A stretch of 37,878 bases of DNA from contig JAFZUW010000055.1 in assembly GCA_017618195.1 (NCBI GenBank), forward strand, positions 1 through 37,878. The letters are read 5' to 3'. This DNA comes from Lachnospiraceae bacterium (lineage in GTDB: Bacteria; Bacillota; Clostridia; Lachnospirales; Lachnospiraceae). Position 1 is the first letter of the stretch. Every line of letters begins with the position of its first letter. The notes beneath the pieces are model-generated. The model did no database searches, was not told where the DNA came from, and was given only the letters and a program-made list of their open reading frames with translations. Made by a program: the position numbers and the translations under genes. This document shows, piece by piece, positions 1 to 7,602 of the stretch.

Positions 1-1108
1 CACCGCCGCCGCCGTAGGTGCCGCCATTTCCTCCGGCGGTTATGGCTCCGCCGCCTCCACCACCGCCGTATGTGCCGTTTCCGGCTGTGTTCGTCCCGGC
101 AGGATAGGACCCGGTAGCATATCCGCCGCCGCCCCCGGAACCGCCGTTTGCCGTGACGAGAGACCCGAAGGACGAGGCTCCGCCGTTGGAACCGGGTGCG
201 CCGCCCTTACCGATCTTCACATTGTACCGCTTTGCTGTCAGCGGGCCGGTGTAGACCGCCATGTGTCCGCCGCCGCCTCCGTAGCCCTTCGCCGTCGTGC
301 TTCCGCCCGCTCCTCCGCCGAAGGCACGGATCGTCACGTTTCCGCGAAGGTCCGCCGGTACGATGAATACGCCGGAAGACGTGAACACGACTTCCTTCTC
401 CACTTCCCGGACCGATCCGACCGGCATCCAGTGATACCCGTTCGCCGTCAACGACAGAGCCGAAGAGAAAGTCGTCACGTTGGCGTTCTCGGAGGTGTTT
501 TCGGTGGCGCGGATAATCAGGATCCGCATGAGCTTGTCCTGCGTCAGGGTATAGTCATCCGAACTGACCGCCACATAGGAATTGTATGTGTGATCCGCGT
601 TCATAAACCGAAGCCCGTACCGGAATCCGGAAGAAATCGAAAACTTCGTACCTTTCGGGACGAGAACCGCGTCGGACCGTACCCGGTGTGTCACGTCGTC
701 GTTCGTGATGGAGTCAGGCACCATGGAACCGCGTTCCCACGCGATGTCAATATCGACCGGCTTTGTCCCTACCGCATCGCAGATATAAACGAACCGCCGT
801 TTGCTTCCGGCAGCGTCCTGAATGTAAATGTCCCCGCGCTTGCCGGGCGTCTGCAGCGTGGGAGCCGCCGTGCCGTAGTACGTCCGGTTGTAATTCGCCG
901 CGAGGAATCCGAGCGCGTCGTTCACTGTCGGATCGCTTCCGGTCAGCCCGATTGCCGCCGCCGTCGCGTCGGTCAGCAGAGACGCCTTGTTCAGCGGCGT
1001 CCCGACCTGTGTCGGGCTGTCCGCCCGCTCCAGATCATATGTGTTCGCGCTGCCCGAAACCGGAACGAGCTTCACCCGTCCGGGATAAGTCGGAATCCTG
1101 TCTTTCAT
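1..1108 (-). CDS. Glycine-rich tail fibre/tail appendage protein (interrupted by the window end)
   Basis: The ATG at 1108 opens a frame with no stop down to base 1. The N-terminal part begins MKDRIPTYPGRVKLVPV and runs into DLERADSPTQVGTPLNKA, a start I associate with tail appendage proteins of Bacillota phages. The last third is built of Gly-rich runs with interspersed Ser, Ala, Tyr and Asn, as in glycine-rich fibre tips that trimerise or contact the host surface. The start overlaps the stop of the upstream 137 aa gene by four bases (ATGA). If the window is circular, the frame continues at 37878 and ends at 37862, giving 374 aa in all. A structural role at the tail tip is likely; the receptor is unknown. 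No reverse transcriptase or template repeat is present, so this is not a diversity-generating target. Confidence 0.8.
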   Translation of the reverse strand, partial: MKDRIPTYPGRVKLVPVSGSANTYDLERADSPTQVGTPLNKASLLTDATAAAIGLTGSDPTVNDALGFLAANYNRTYYGTAAPTLQTPGKRGDIYIQDAAGSKRRFVYICDAVGTKPVDIDIAWERGSMVPDSITNDDVTHRVRSDAVLVPKGTKFSISSGFRYGLRFMNADHTYNSYVAVSSDDYTLTQDKLMRILIIRATENTSENANVTTFSSALSLTANGYHWMPVGSVREVEKEVVFTSSGVFIVPADLRGNVTIRAFGGGAGGSTTAKGYGGGGGHMAVYTGPLTAKRYNVKIGKGGAPGSNGGASSFGSLVTANGGSGGGGGYATGSYPAGTNTAGNGTYGGGGGGGAITAGGNGGTYGGGG

Positions 1109-1518
1109 GCTTCAACCTCCCCCGCGTAAACTTCGTCGCAGTAGCACCATGACTCGGATATCCGTTCGAGCGTGTCTTCGGTCATGGCGAGAAACTTTTC
1201 AATGGCGTTCGCCTTGGAATACGTCAGTTTGTTCATCGTCGTCGGAAGCGTCGGCTTGTTCGGGATCGGGACAATCCCGTTCAGCGACCGCACCGCGCGG
1301 ATGTATGTGTCCCCTTGGCTTTTATTCGGAATGTCGTTTTCCGCCCATGTCGGCAGAGTATAGGACGGTATCGTGTCGTATCCGTAGGACACATAAAGTT
1401 CCCGCAGATACGCCACCGCCGCCTGTACACGGTTCATGTCCGTGTAGCGATAATATCCTTTCGACGTGCCGTCCCGGACGTCCGAAGACTTGCGGTCGTA
1501 AATCAGTTCGAGAATCAT
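1105..1518 (-). CDS. Hypothetical 137 aa protein of the portal/tail-tip operon
   Basis: The 137-residue protein begins MILELIYDRKSSDV and has no signal peptide or membrane segment. It is coupled on both sides by four-base overlaps, with portal upstream and the glycine-rich fibre gene downstream, so it is almost certainly made with the virion genes. Visible features are a Tyr-rich N-terminal third (GYYRYTDMNRV) and a short C-terminal part with CYCDEVYAGEVEA. Small proteins at this place are often head- or tail-associated structural or assembly factors, but I do not recognise the family. Confidence 0.7.
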   Translation of the reverse strand: MILELIYDRKSSDVRDGTSKGYYRYTDMNRVQAAVAYLRELYVSYGYDTIPSYTLPTWAENDIPNKSQGDTYIRAVRSLNGIVPIPNKPTLPTTMNKLTYSKANAIEKFLAMTEDTLERISESWCYCDEVYAGEVEA

Positions 1519-2933
1519 TCTTCCGCCTCCGTCTCTTCCTCTTCTTCCGGTTCTTCCTCTTCATCTTCACCGCTGAACCGGTCAAGTTCTTCTTCCTTCC
1601 GCTTCTTAATGATCTCGTCCGCGTCGTCGATCAGGCCGAGAACGCCGCAAATCTGCCGCGTCATCGTGTCGAGGTCAAGGTACGATGCGGCGGAGAGGAT
1701 GTTTTGAAGCTCTTCCGTAGCGTTCACGATCGTATCCCGGCGATATGTCGGCTCCTCTGTGATCCCGACCAGCGCGAGGATCTGCCGCAGAAAATCCGTC
1801 ACGCAGTATTCGAACATGCTCGTCTTCTGATTCAGCGGTTCGTATGCCGCACGGATCTGCGTCGCCGTTGTTGCGCCGCCGCTGATCTCCTTGACGTCAA
1901 GGGCCATGAAATCATCAAAGAGCTGACGCCGCAGCCGGTCGATAGCCGCCTCGGACGCGTCGACCGGGACTTCGAGCGTGTGCGATTCAATCCCCACGCC
2001 GTCGTCACCGTCCGCGTGCGCGACGTGCGTCCGGCGGAGCTGTTCGATGAACCGCGCGTCGTCCTCTTCGTCCATCGCGTTCGCGTTTTTGAGAACCCAA
2101 TAAATGAGATTCCCTTCGTCCGTGTTGTTGACAAGCCCGGATACCATGAGATCGTATGCGTCGAGCGTTTCCCGTCCACCGATAAGCTCAGACTGCCGGT
2201 TGACGTTGTACAGCGGTATGATCGGGAGCGTGCTGTAATTCCCCGCGCCGTATACCATTTCGCCAGTCGCCTCGGAGCGCACGACCTTTGTTTTGTATTG
2301 CGATTTTGCCTTCAGCACCTTCGCCTCGCCGATCTGTCCCGCGCTTGCCGCCTCCGCGACATATTCCGTTATGCCGTCGGATTCGTACAGCGTCATGCGC
2401 ATCGGCTTGTCCGGAGCCAGCTGCCACCAGCGGATTCCCGCCCGGAGCATTCCCGTCTCTTCGTCCCACAGCGGGCAGAACGACGGTTCGTCCGCCGAGA
2501 AAAGCGGAAACACCTCAAGATGGTCATGATTCCAGAACCCGAAGCTCATCCCGCCGCACAGCGCGTACCGCCCGGCCCGCTGGACTGCCGAATCGAAATC
2601 CCTCCCGAGCCGCTTGTCCTTGTCCTTCATCCCGGAGAAGATCACGCCGTTTCCCAGCAGGAACATAATCTCCTGCGTCACGAAATAGAAGAAAAACCTG
2701 CACGGAATTTTGTGATTCGGGCGGTAAATGTCCGGCGTCGCCTGTCCGAGCAGATTGTACACCATCTTCTGCGCCCGCATGATCGTCGGGTTCAGGTGCC
2801 TGTAATAGGCATCCGCGTCCCTCGCCGTGCGGAACAGAGGATCGCCCCGGAATTCCTGCACAGCGTCAATGCAGAATTTCGCCCGGTCGTTGTCCGCGCC
2901 TCCTGCATTCATAAGATCCTGATAAGTCTTCAT
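1515..2933 (-). CDS. Phage portal protein (SPP1 gp6-like)
   Basis: At 472 aa it is the usual size for SPP1-type portals. These form the dodecameric ring at one capsid vertex through which DNA is packaged and leaves, and to which the connector proteins attach. Supporting features are its place directly after the large terminase, an N-terminal LNPTIMRAQKMVYNLL segment, and a conserved central stretch around LIGGRETLDAYD and LVNNTDEGN. The C-terminal part is helical and ends in a very acidic Glu-rich tail, common in portals. The start overlaps the terminase stop by four bases. Assignment rests on length, composition and position, with good overall agreement. Confidence 0.88.
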   Translation of the reverse strand: MKTYQDLMNAGGADNDRAKFCIDAVQEFRGDPLFRTARDADAYYRHLNPTIMRAQKMVYNLLGQATPDIYRPNHKIPCRFFFYFVTQEIMFLLGNGVIFSGMKDKDKRLGRDFDSAVQRAGRYALCGGMSFGFWNHDHLEVFPLFSADEPSFCPLWDEETGMLRAGIRWWQLAPDKPMRMTLYESDGITEYVAEAASAGQIGEAKVLKAKSQYKTKVVRSEATGEMVYGAGNYSTLPIIPLYNVNRQSELIGGRETLDAYDLMVSGLVNNTDEGNLIYWVLKNANAMDEEDDARFIEQLRRTHVAHADGDDGVGIESHTLEVPVDASEAAIDRLRRQLFDDFMALDVKEISGGATTATQIRAAYEPLNQKTSMFEYCVTDFLRQILALVGITEEPTYRRDTIVNATEELQNILSAASYLDLDTMTRQICGVLGLIDDADEIIKKRKEEELDRFSGEDEEEEPEEEEETEAEE

Positions 2934-4141
2934 TCTCCCTCCATACGGCTATGTCTTATCTTGTGTCGCAAAACTGTATTACAAAAATATCGGATATCGT
3001 CCATCGCGTGGTCGTTCTCTTTTATAACCTTATCCTCAGATGATTTTTCATCCCACCTATACAGGCCGAATTCGGAAATCGTTGATCCGCAGGAACGATG
3101 AATTTTAATGTTTCCGTTTTTAAGGTACACAGCAACGCGCCGGATCCCGTCCATTACGTCGTTATACGCCTGTATTACCGTGAACCCACGTTTTCGCAGA
3201 GCCGCAATGAACGAGGCCGCAGACGGGTCTACGACGACGCGCTTGATTTTTCGATCTCCTGCCAGTTTTTCAACCTCGTCGCAATATTCCTCGTCGGTCT
3301 TTGGAACAAACTGAGTGCGCCCGGAATAGTAGTATTCTGCAATTCGTATTGCTCTCGTCCCAGCCAGACACCATAAGCCAGCCGAAAACGGATTCATAGT
3401 ACCATAATCCACCGAGATATAAAACTCGCCAGATTCGGGCTTCTCGTCGATTATATTGTCCTCCCCAAAATCGTAGACCAGCCCTTCGGCGATACACCAT
3501 TCTCCGAGAATGTACCGGCGATAGAAGACGCCGGTATACATTGATTCGTACCGCGTCCGGATTGATTCGGACAGACCGGGGTTATCTGACAGGCCAAAAT
3601 GAAGATGTAGCGCATTGTGTTCCGCCGCTCGCTGAATCCATTCTGTATAGAACCAGTGCTGAGGTGGACCGGGGTTACAGTTAAACCAGAGCCGCGAACC
3701 GTCCACAGAACAACGGGCCATCGCCTGTTCCGCGAAAGATCTCGGCATGAGTGCCACTTCGTCCAGCAGGACACCTGCCAGCGTGCGGCCCTGAATGAGC
3801 ATATATGACTGCTCGTCATGCCCGCCGAACACCTCAAAAGTATTTGAAACTGTTCCGCGCGAGACGATCAATTCCTTTGATCCTCCGCGCCATTTCAGCG
3901 AGTATTTCTCCGTCGCCCAGCCGAGCAGACGGAACGGCTGGATCAGGTTCTTTACGCAGGAATCAACGGTTTTTCCACAGATTCCGAACCGATGTCCGTT
4001 ATAATTACGCATCGCCCAATCGATGAACGCAACCATCATCAAGGACGTTTTGCCTGTCCGGATTGCCCCATCGCAGATGAGCGCATCAAAATGCGTATAA
4101 GGAAACGCGAGGATTTGCCTCTGTTTCTCACTGAGCGGCAT
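2930..4141 (-). CDS. terL: Terminase large subunit
   Basis: This is the packaging motor: an N-terminal ATPase that pumps DNA and a C-terminal RNase H-like nuclease that cuts it. Visible motifs in order: Walker A GAIRTGKTS (about residues 25-33), Walker B VLLDEVALM (about 125-133), the coupling motif LWFNCNPG, then nuclease acidic residues in ISVDYGTMNP, VVVDPSA and HAMDDIRY. Its 403 aa is close to the usual 400-450. The start lies 14 bases inside the small-subunit gene, and the stop overlaps the portal start by four bases. Confidence 0.95.
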   Translation of the reverse strand: MPLSEKQRQILAFPYTHFDALICDGAIRTGKTSLMMVAFIDWAMRNYNGHRFGICGKTVDSCVKNLIQPFRLLGWATEKYSLKWRGGSKELIVSRGTVSNTFEVFGGHDEQSYMLIQGRTLAGVLLDEVALMPRSFAEQAMARCSVDGSRLWFNCNPGPPQHWFYTEWIQRAAEHNALHLHFGLSDNPGLSESIRTRYESMYTGVFYRRYILGEWCIAEGLVYDFGEDNIIDEKPESGEFYISVDYGTMNPFSAGLWCLAGTRAIRIAEYYYSGRTQFVPKTDEEYCDEVEKLAGDRKIKRVVVDPSAASFIAALRKRGFTVIQAYNDVMDGIRRVAVYLKNGNIKIHRSCGSTISEFGLYRWDEKSSEDKVIKENDHAMDDIRYFCNTVLRHKIRHSRMEGE

Positions 4142-4628
4142 TTCCGGCCTCGATTCTCGCCGCTTCTTCCTTCAAAGCGGCTGTCAGCGCATCGTCTACG
4201 GACAAATCTTCCGGCGCGGCGATTAACTCCGGCGGCTTGTCCCGCCATCTATCAGGGCGTCGGTTTTTCAGCCAGATAAACGCCGCCGCAGTATCGGGAA
4301 TAACCTGCCTGGTCGTTTTCTTGACGTGCTTCCGCTTCGAACCGTCCGGCTGTTCAATAATTTCCGTCGTCACTTCCTCGTATTCATATCCGAGGGCGCG
4401 TTTCAGAAGTGCGTTTTCAACCTGAATGTCGACAGGAGCTTTTCCTTTTTTAAGGGCCTCACGAATCTCTTGATGCTCATTCTGCCAGCGGTAAAGCGTT
4501 CCGGCTGCAATTCCGATTTTTTGCGCGATTTGCTCGTCGGTCAGACCGTCCCGCGCCCATCCCTCAATCTGTAAAAGACCTTCTTTTTCAGTCCACTCCT
4601 GATATTTTCCCGTTGCAATCGTTCTCAC
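4128..4628 (-). CDS. terS: Terminase small subunit
   Basis: The 166 aa protein carries an N-terminal helix-turn-helix (GLTDEQIAQKIGIAAGTLYRW) that would recognise the packaging site. An oligomerisation region follows, ending with IWLKNRRPDRWRDK, a segment typical of this family (Terminase_5/YqaS-like). It overlaps the large-subunit start. The frame opens with GTG at 4628, 41 bases inside the upstream transporter gene. The AAGGGG motif sits immediately before that GTG, which is closer than normal, so the exact start is uncertain. Confidence 0.88.
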   Translation of the reverse strand: MRTIATGKYQEWTEKEGLLQIEGWARDGLTDEQIAQKIGIAAGTLYRWQNEHQEIREALKKGKAPVDIQVENALLKRALGYEYEEVTTEIIEQPDGSKRKHVKKTTRQVIPDTAAAFIWLKNRRPDRWRDKPPELIAAPEDLSVDDALTAALKEEAARIEAGNAAQ

Positions 4629-5289
4629 CCCTTTTGCGTGTCAACAGGTAAAAGAATGGCGTGTCAAGCGCAGCGAGAATGAATTTCAGCGCATACTGCC
4701 CGACCATCATAGCCGCGAGACTCGCCCACATTTCCGGCTTGAAAAGCCAGCCAAAACCAAGGCCAAACGAAATCCCGATAAAGAGAACGGTGTCTATAAT
4801 CTGGCTTGTCATCGTGCTTGCGTTATTCCAAATCCATCTGCCGCCGGAAGTGCTTCCGTGCTTTGCGATGTACTTGTCTCTGATCTTGTGGAAGAAATAG
4901 ACGTCCCAGCTCTGGCTTGCAAAATAGGCAACCATGGAACCCACAACGAAAATCCAGTTCTGTCCGAGGAGCTTATTATAAGCCGCCTGTGCTTCCGGGT
5001 CAGCCGCCGGAAGATACTGCGTCAGAATAATGAGAAGTGTCGCAAGGACCTGCCCCACAAAACCCCATCGAACAGTTCGGTTTGCCTCTTTCTTCCCCCA
5101 AATTTCCCCGATCACGTCCGTCGCAAGGAACGTGATTGCATAGCACACAGCCGCGCCGGGAAGCGTAAGAATCGATCCGAACAGGCTTATGCCCGTGTAA
5201 ATCAGTTTTGCCGTTACCACGTTCGAAATAACGAGCGCGACGACGAAGATCATGTTAATACCTATGAGATTGCTGGCGGTTTTTTTCAT
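4588..5289 (-). CDS. Queuosine-precursor transporter, YhhQ/QueT (VUT) family
   Basis: The 233 aa integral membrane protein has about six hydrophobic segments. Features of the vitamin-uptake-like YhhQ family are the N-terminal LIGINMIFVVALVISNVVTAK helix, FLATDVIGEIWGKKEA, ASQSWDVYFFHKIRDK, WIWNNASTMTSQIIDTVLF and a C-terminal ALDTPFFYL. Family members import 7-deazaguanine bases such as preQ0, preQ1 or queuine. Here it follows DpdA-, QueC- and QueF-like genes, so it probably feeds a DNA-modification pathway in the host membrane. AAGGAAGGAAA precedes the ATG. It overlaps the previous gene by 35 bases and the terminase small subunit by 41. Confidence 0.88.
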   Translation of the reverse strand: MKKTASNLIGINMIFVVALVISNVVTAKLIYTGISLFGSILTLPGAAVCYAITFLATDVIGEIWGKKEANRTVRWGFVGQVLATLLIILTQYLPAADPEAQAAYNKLLGQNWIFVVGSMVAYFASQSWDVYFFHKIRDKYIAKHGSTSGGRWIWNNASTMTSQIIDTVLFIGISFGLGFGWLFKPEMWASLAAMMVGQYALKFILAALDTPFFYLLTRKRGENDCNGKISGVD

Positions 5290-5608
5290 TGGAGTTTCCT
5301 TCCTTGTCTGTTTTGATTATTGTCACCGGAAAATGTGTGTTGCTTTCCGCGAAGACCGAAACGGTTGTCTGTAATGGCTTATATTCCTGCATTATCTGAT
5401 AGACGCGAACTGCCACGTCTTCGGCAATAATCGATTCGCTCGACAACGCCTTTATTTTCCTGTCGACTTCGCAGAAGTCAAACAGGAATTCGCCCGGAAT
5501 GATTGCGACCTTGATTGCCGCTTGGTACATATCTTTTCCGAGCGGGCAAAATAAACGTATTGCCCGGTCAAAAACGATAGCTGAAATTCCTTGCTTGTTC
5601 TCAAACAT
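5255..5608 (-). CDS. Short QueF-like (T-fold) protein
   Basis: The 117 aa protein starts at the ATG at 5608, with GGGAG seven bases upstream and an eight-base overlap with QueC. I see a match in pattern to the catalytic core of preQ0 reductase QueF. FCPLGKD (Cys21, Asp26) sits where QueF has its Cys-Pro and downstream Asp. IIPGEF then leads to CEVDRKIKAL, where Glu47 aligns with the substrate-holding Glu of VESKSLKLYL. EDVAVRVYQIM follows, then a strand TTVSVF. The Cys-to-Asp spacing is shorter than in known QueF. It could reduce preQ0 to preQ1, modify a related base (for example a CDG decarboxylase-like role), or only bind it. The C-terminal about 17 residues lie over the transporter start. 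Confidence 0.5.
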   Translation of the reverse strand: MFENKQGISAIVFDRAIRLFCPLGKDMYQAAIKVAIIPGEFLFDFCEVDRKIKALSSESIIAEDVAVRVYQIMQEYKPLQTTVSVFAESNTHFPVTIIKTDKEGNSNEKNRQQSHRY

Positions 5609-6251
5609 TTTGACGCTCCCTCGCAAGAATGCGTTCATTTACGATCCAGTCGTTTTCTTCCAGCTCCCGAATAATGGCTTTGCTGTCAATGTCATATTCC
5701 CCGGGATAAATGTGGTCGAGGTACAGAAGCCGCCGTTTGCACGCGAGGCATTTGCCGCAGTTCTCGCCCTTATAGCAGGAAATGATATTTCGCATATCAG
5801 GCTTCCCGGCCATTTCCCACATCGTGATCTTGTCATAGTCAAAGAATCCTTTTACATTGACATTGAAACGATTTCCGTTCGTTCCAAACATACTGGCAAG
5901 AAGACTGAGGCAAGAAAAATAGTACGGGCTTTTATCGGGCGCGGTTGCGTCTTCTTTGACGCCGCAGATATAGACCTCAATTTCAGGATCGAGGTCCCTC
6001 TCTGCATCCGGCATAACAGAAGCAGCCGCGATTAACGCCATTATCGCGTTTCTCTGCGGGATATGATAGCCGTCTGCCAGCGCATACCTCTGCAAATCGA
6101 CGTCCTGAATCTCCACGTCAGCAGGAAGATTTTTCATTTCGATTTCGGAATAGGGAGTGTGAAAATTGATGTAGAGCTTTTTGGCGTCGGGATGGATAAA
6201 CGACGCACAATAGCTGTCCCACCCCCCCGAATACATCAGAACCTTTTTCAT
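5601..6251 (-). CDS. queC: QueC-like 7-cyano-7-deazaguanine synthase
   Basis: The 216 aa protein belongs to the PP-loop ATPase family that converts 7-carboxy-7-deazaguanine to preQ0 with ATP and ammonia. Visible motifs are the ATP-binding SGGWDS (residues 8-13), HIPQRNAIM (63-71) matching the PxRN motif of QueC, and a zinc site of four cysteines at about 159, 165, 168 and 171 (CYKGENCGKCLACKRR). The start ATG at 6251 overlaps the DpdA stop as ATGA and has GGAAAGGAA upstream. QueD, QueE and GTP cyclohydrolase are not in the window, so the substrate must come from the host. Confidence 0.9.
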   Translation of the reverse strand: MKKVLMYSGGWDSYCASFIHPDAKKLYINFHTPYSEIEMKNLPADVEIQDVDLQRYALADGYHIPQRNAIMALIAAASVMPDAERDLDPEIEVYICGVKEDATAPDKSPYYFSCLSLLASMFGTNGNRFNVNVKGFFDYDKITMWEMAGKPDMRNIISCYKGENCGKCLACKRRLLYLDHIYPGEYDIDSKAIIRELEENDWIVNERILARERQNV

Positions 6252-7108
6252 AATTTCCTTTCCGCATATTTCTGGAACTTGATCCATTCGATATAATTGT
6301 GAAGCGCGGCTTTTTTACTGTCTCCGAGACGGTGACCCTTCGGGACGTTCTTTTTCTTCATAGTTTCTCCGTCGAAATAATAAAGATACCCGAAACGGTT
6401 TCCAGTTGTCCACGCGGTTGAATCCACGCTATCAAAGTGGCATTTCGGCAACAGGTCAAGCGCGGTAAATCCAAGACCGTGGATTTTCTTTCCTCGTTTG
6501 TGCGCTTCGCTGATGAACCACGGATAATTTCTGGTATAAGCCTTCTGGCGCGGGTCGCTGGCCTTTATTGCCGCGACATAACCGCCGAGAGCGACATATG
6601 GGTACTCGTCACAATGCCGGAGGAATTCGTTTTTTCCTCTGCTGATATGCCAGACAGGAATACATTGTTTCCCTGTCAGCTTTTCGAGCTTCGTCCTGTA
6701 CGAAAGGACCTTTTCATAGCCTGTGATCGAATCGACGTCAAGCTCAAAAAATTTGTCCACTCTGTTCCGGTTGATGAAATCCGCATACCGTTCGAGATAT
6801 TCTTCGAATTTGCTTTCCTGAAAGCCTCCCGTACCGCAGAACGTAAATGCGCCGCTATCAAGCAAGAAATCGCCATAATATGGGATAAGGCGTTCCGTGT
6901 CTGCATCAGCGTAATAGAAGGATTCGAGGATAAACGGCTTGTGTTCTCGGATGACCGGATCATACATCCCATCGCTCCGCCACGGAGCGACCCCAGCTAA
7001 AAATAACTGCATATCGGATGAAGGTAATTTACCCCCGCAAGATATATTTTCATCGTGAAAATTGAAAACCCAGTGCCGGGATTCTACGCCAGCCAGAAAT
7101 ACCCTCAC
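6248..7108 (-). CDS. dpdA: DpdA-like DNA guanine transglycosylase
   Basis: The 286 aa TGT-like protein is expected to swap guanine in DNA for a 7-deazaguanine base. Visible signatures are an N-terminal VFLAGVESR, FLLDSGAFTF (Asp near residue 84), FELDVDSITG (about 121-130), the Gly pair in VALGGYVAA, HGLGFTALDLL and a C-terminal FDSVDSTAWTTGNRFG. I recognise this set from phage DpdA proteins rather than tRNA TGTs. The zinc-site cysteines of bacterial TGT are not evident. I chose GTG at 7108 because it overlaps the ParB-like stop as GTGA and leaves the conserved VFLAGVESR at the start. It is followed without a gap by QueC. Confidence 0.85.
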   Translation of the reverse strand: MRVFLAGVESRHWVFNFHDENISCGGKLPSSDMQLFLAGVAPWRSDGMYDPVIREHKPFILESFYYADADTERLIPYYGDFLLDSGAFTFCGTGGFQESKFEEYLERYADFINRNRVDKFFELDVDSITGYEKVLSYRTKLEKLTGKQCIPVWHISRGKNEFLRHCDEYPYVALGGYVAAIKASDPRQKAYTRNYPWFISEAHKRGKKIHGLGFTALDLLPKCHFDSVDSTAWTTGNRFGYLYYFDGETMKKKNVPKGHRLGDSKKAALHNYIEWIKFQKYAERKL

Positions 7109-7602
7109 GGCGTAAACCACTCGCCGCAATGCGGGCACTGAACTCGCTTCGGCTCCTTTTCTTTATCTTCCGCAGGAGCAAAAAGCTCGTCAAGGCCTTC
7201 GGGATTTACGTTGTGTTCCACAAACCCGAAGTCCGCCATGTCAAACAGGCCGTCGAGGTCGTTGAGCTCCCCTTCCAGAGTGGCAAAATCCCATCCGGAC
7301 AGCTCCGCCGTCTTGTTGTGAGCCAGTGCATACGCTTTCCGCTGATCTTCCGTCAGGTGATCAAGACGGATACACGGAACAGAAGCCATGCCGAGCGTTT
7401 TGGCAGCTTCCAGCCGTCCGTGTCCTTCAACGATGATGTTGCTTTCACCCCAAATTCCGATCGGGTCGTCGAACCCGAATTCCTCGATGCTTCGAATGAT
7501 GGCGGCGACATCCTCTTCCCCGTGCTTCCGCGCGTTGTTTTCATACGGCGTCAGCTCTTCCGGAGCGAGGTAAACGATTTGCAAGTTTGCCGTGTCCTTC
7601 AT
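7105..7602 (-). CDS. ParB/Srx-like nuclease-domain protein with C-terminal zinc ribbon
   Basis: The 165 aa protein begins MKDTANLQIVYLAPEELTPYENNARKH, then IIRSIEEFGFDDPIGI, IIVEGHGRLEAAKTLG and RKAYALAHNKTAELSGWD. This is the ParB N-terminal fold common in phage proteins, with the GHGR motif that binds nucleotide in the CTPase/ParB family. It ends with CPHCGEWF, half of a zinc ribbon. In many phages this domain precedes a DNA methyltransferase; here the methyltransferase is absent and a DpdA gene follows, overlapping by four bases. That context suggests a role in DNA modification, for example site recognition, but this is inference. GGGAGG lies before the ATG at 7602. Confidence 0.8.
   Translation of the reverse strand: MKDTANLQIVYLAPEELTPYENNARKHGEEDVAAIIRSIEEFGFDDPIGIWGESNIIVEGHGRLEAAKTLGMASVPCIRLDHLTEDQRKAYALAHNKTAELSGWDFATLEGELNDLDGLFDMADFGFVEHNVNPEGLDELFAPAEDKEKEPKRVQCPHCGEWFTP

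Noticed and set aside
1-330. Short tandem GCC-type repeats suggesting a CRISPR or microsatellite
   Set aside because: They encode the Gly-rich end of a tail protein; there are no regular spacers.
1-1108. Diversity-generating retroelement target in the tail protein
   Set aside because: No reverse transcriptase, template repeat or accessory gene exists in the window.
1107-3101. Long plus-strand open frame (664 codons) opposite portal and the 137 aa gene
   Set aside because: It mirrors well-supported minus-strand genes, has Arg/Val-rich composition typical of antisense frames in this codon usage, and lacks ribosome sites and recognisable motifs.
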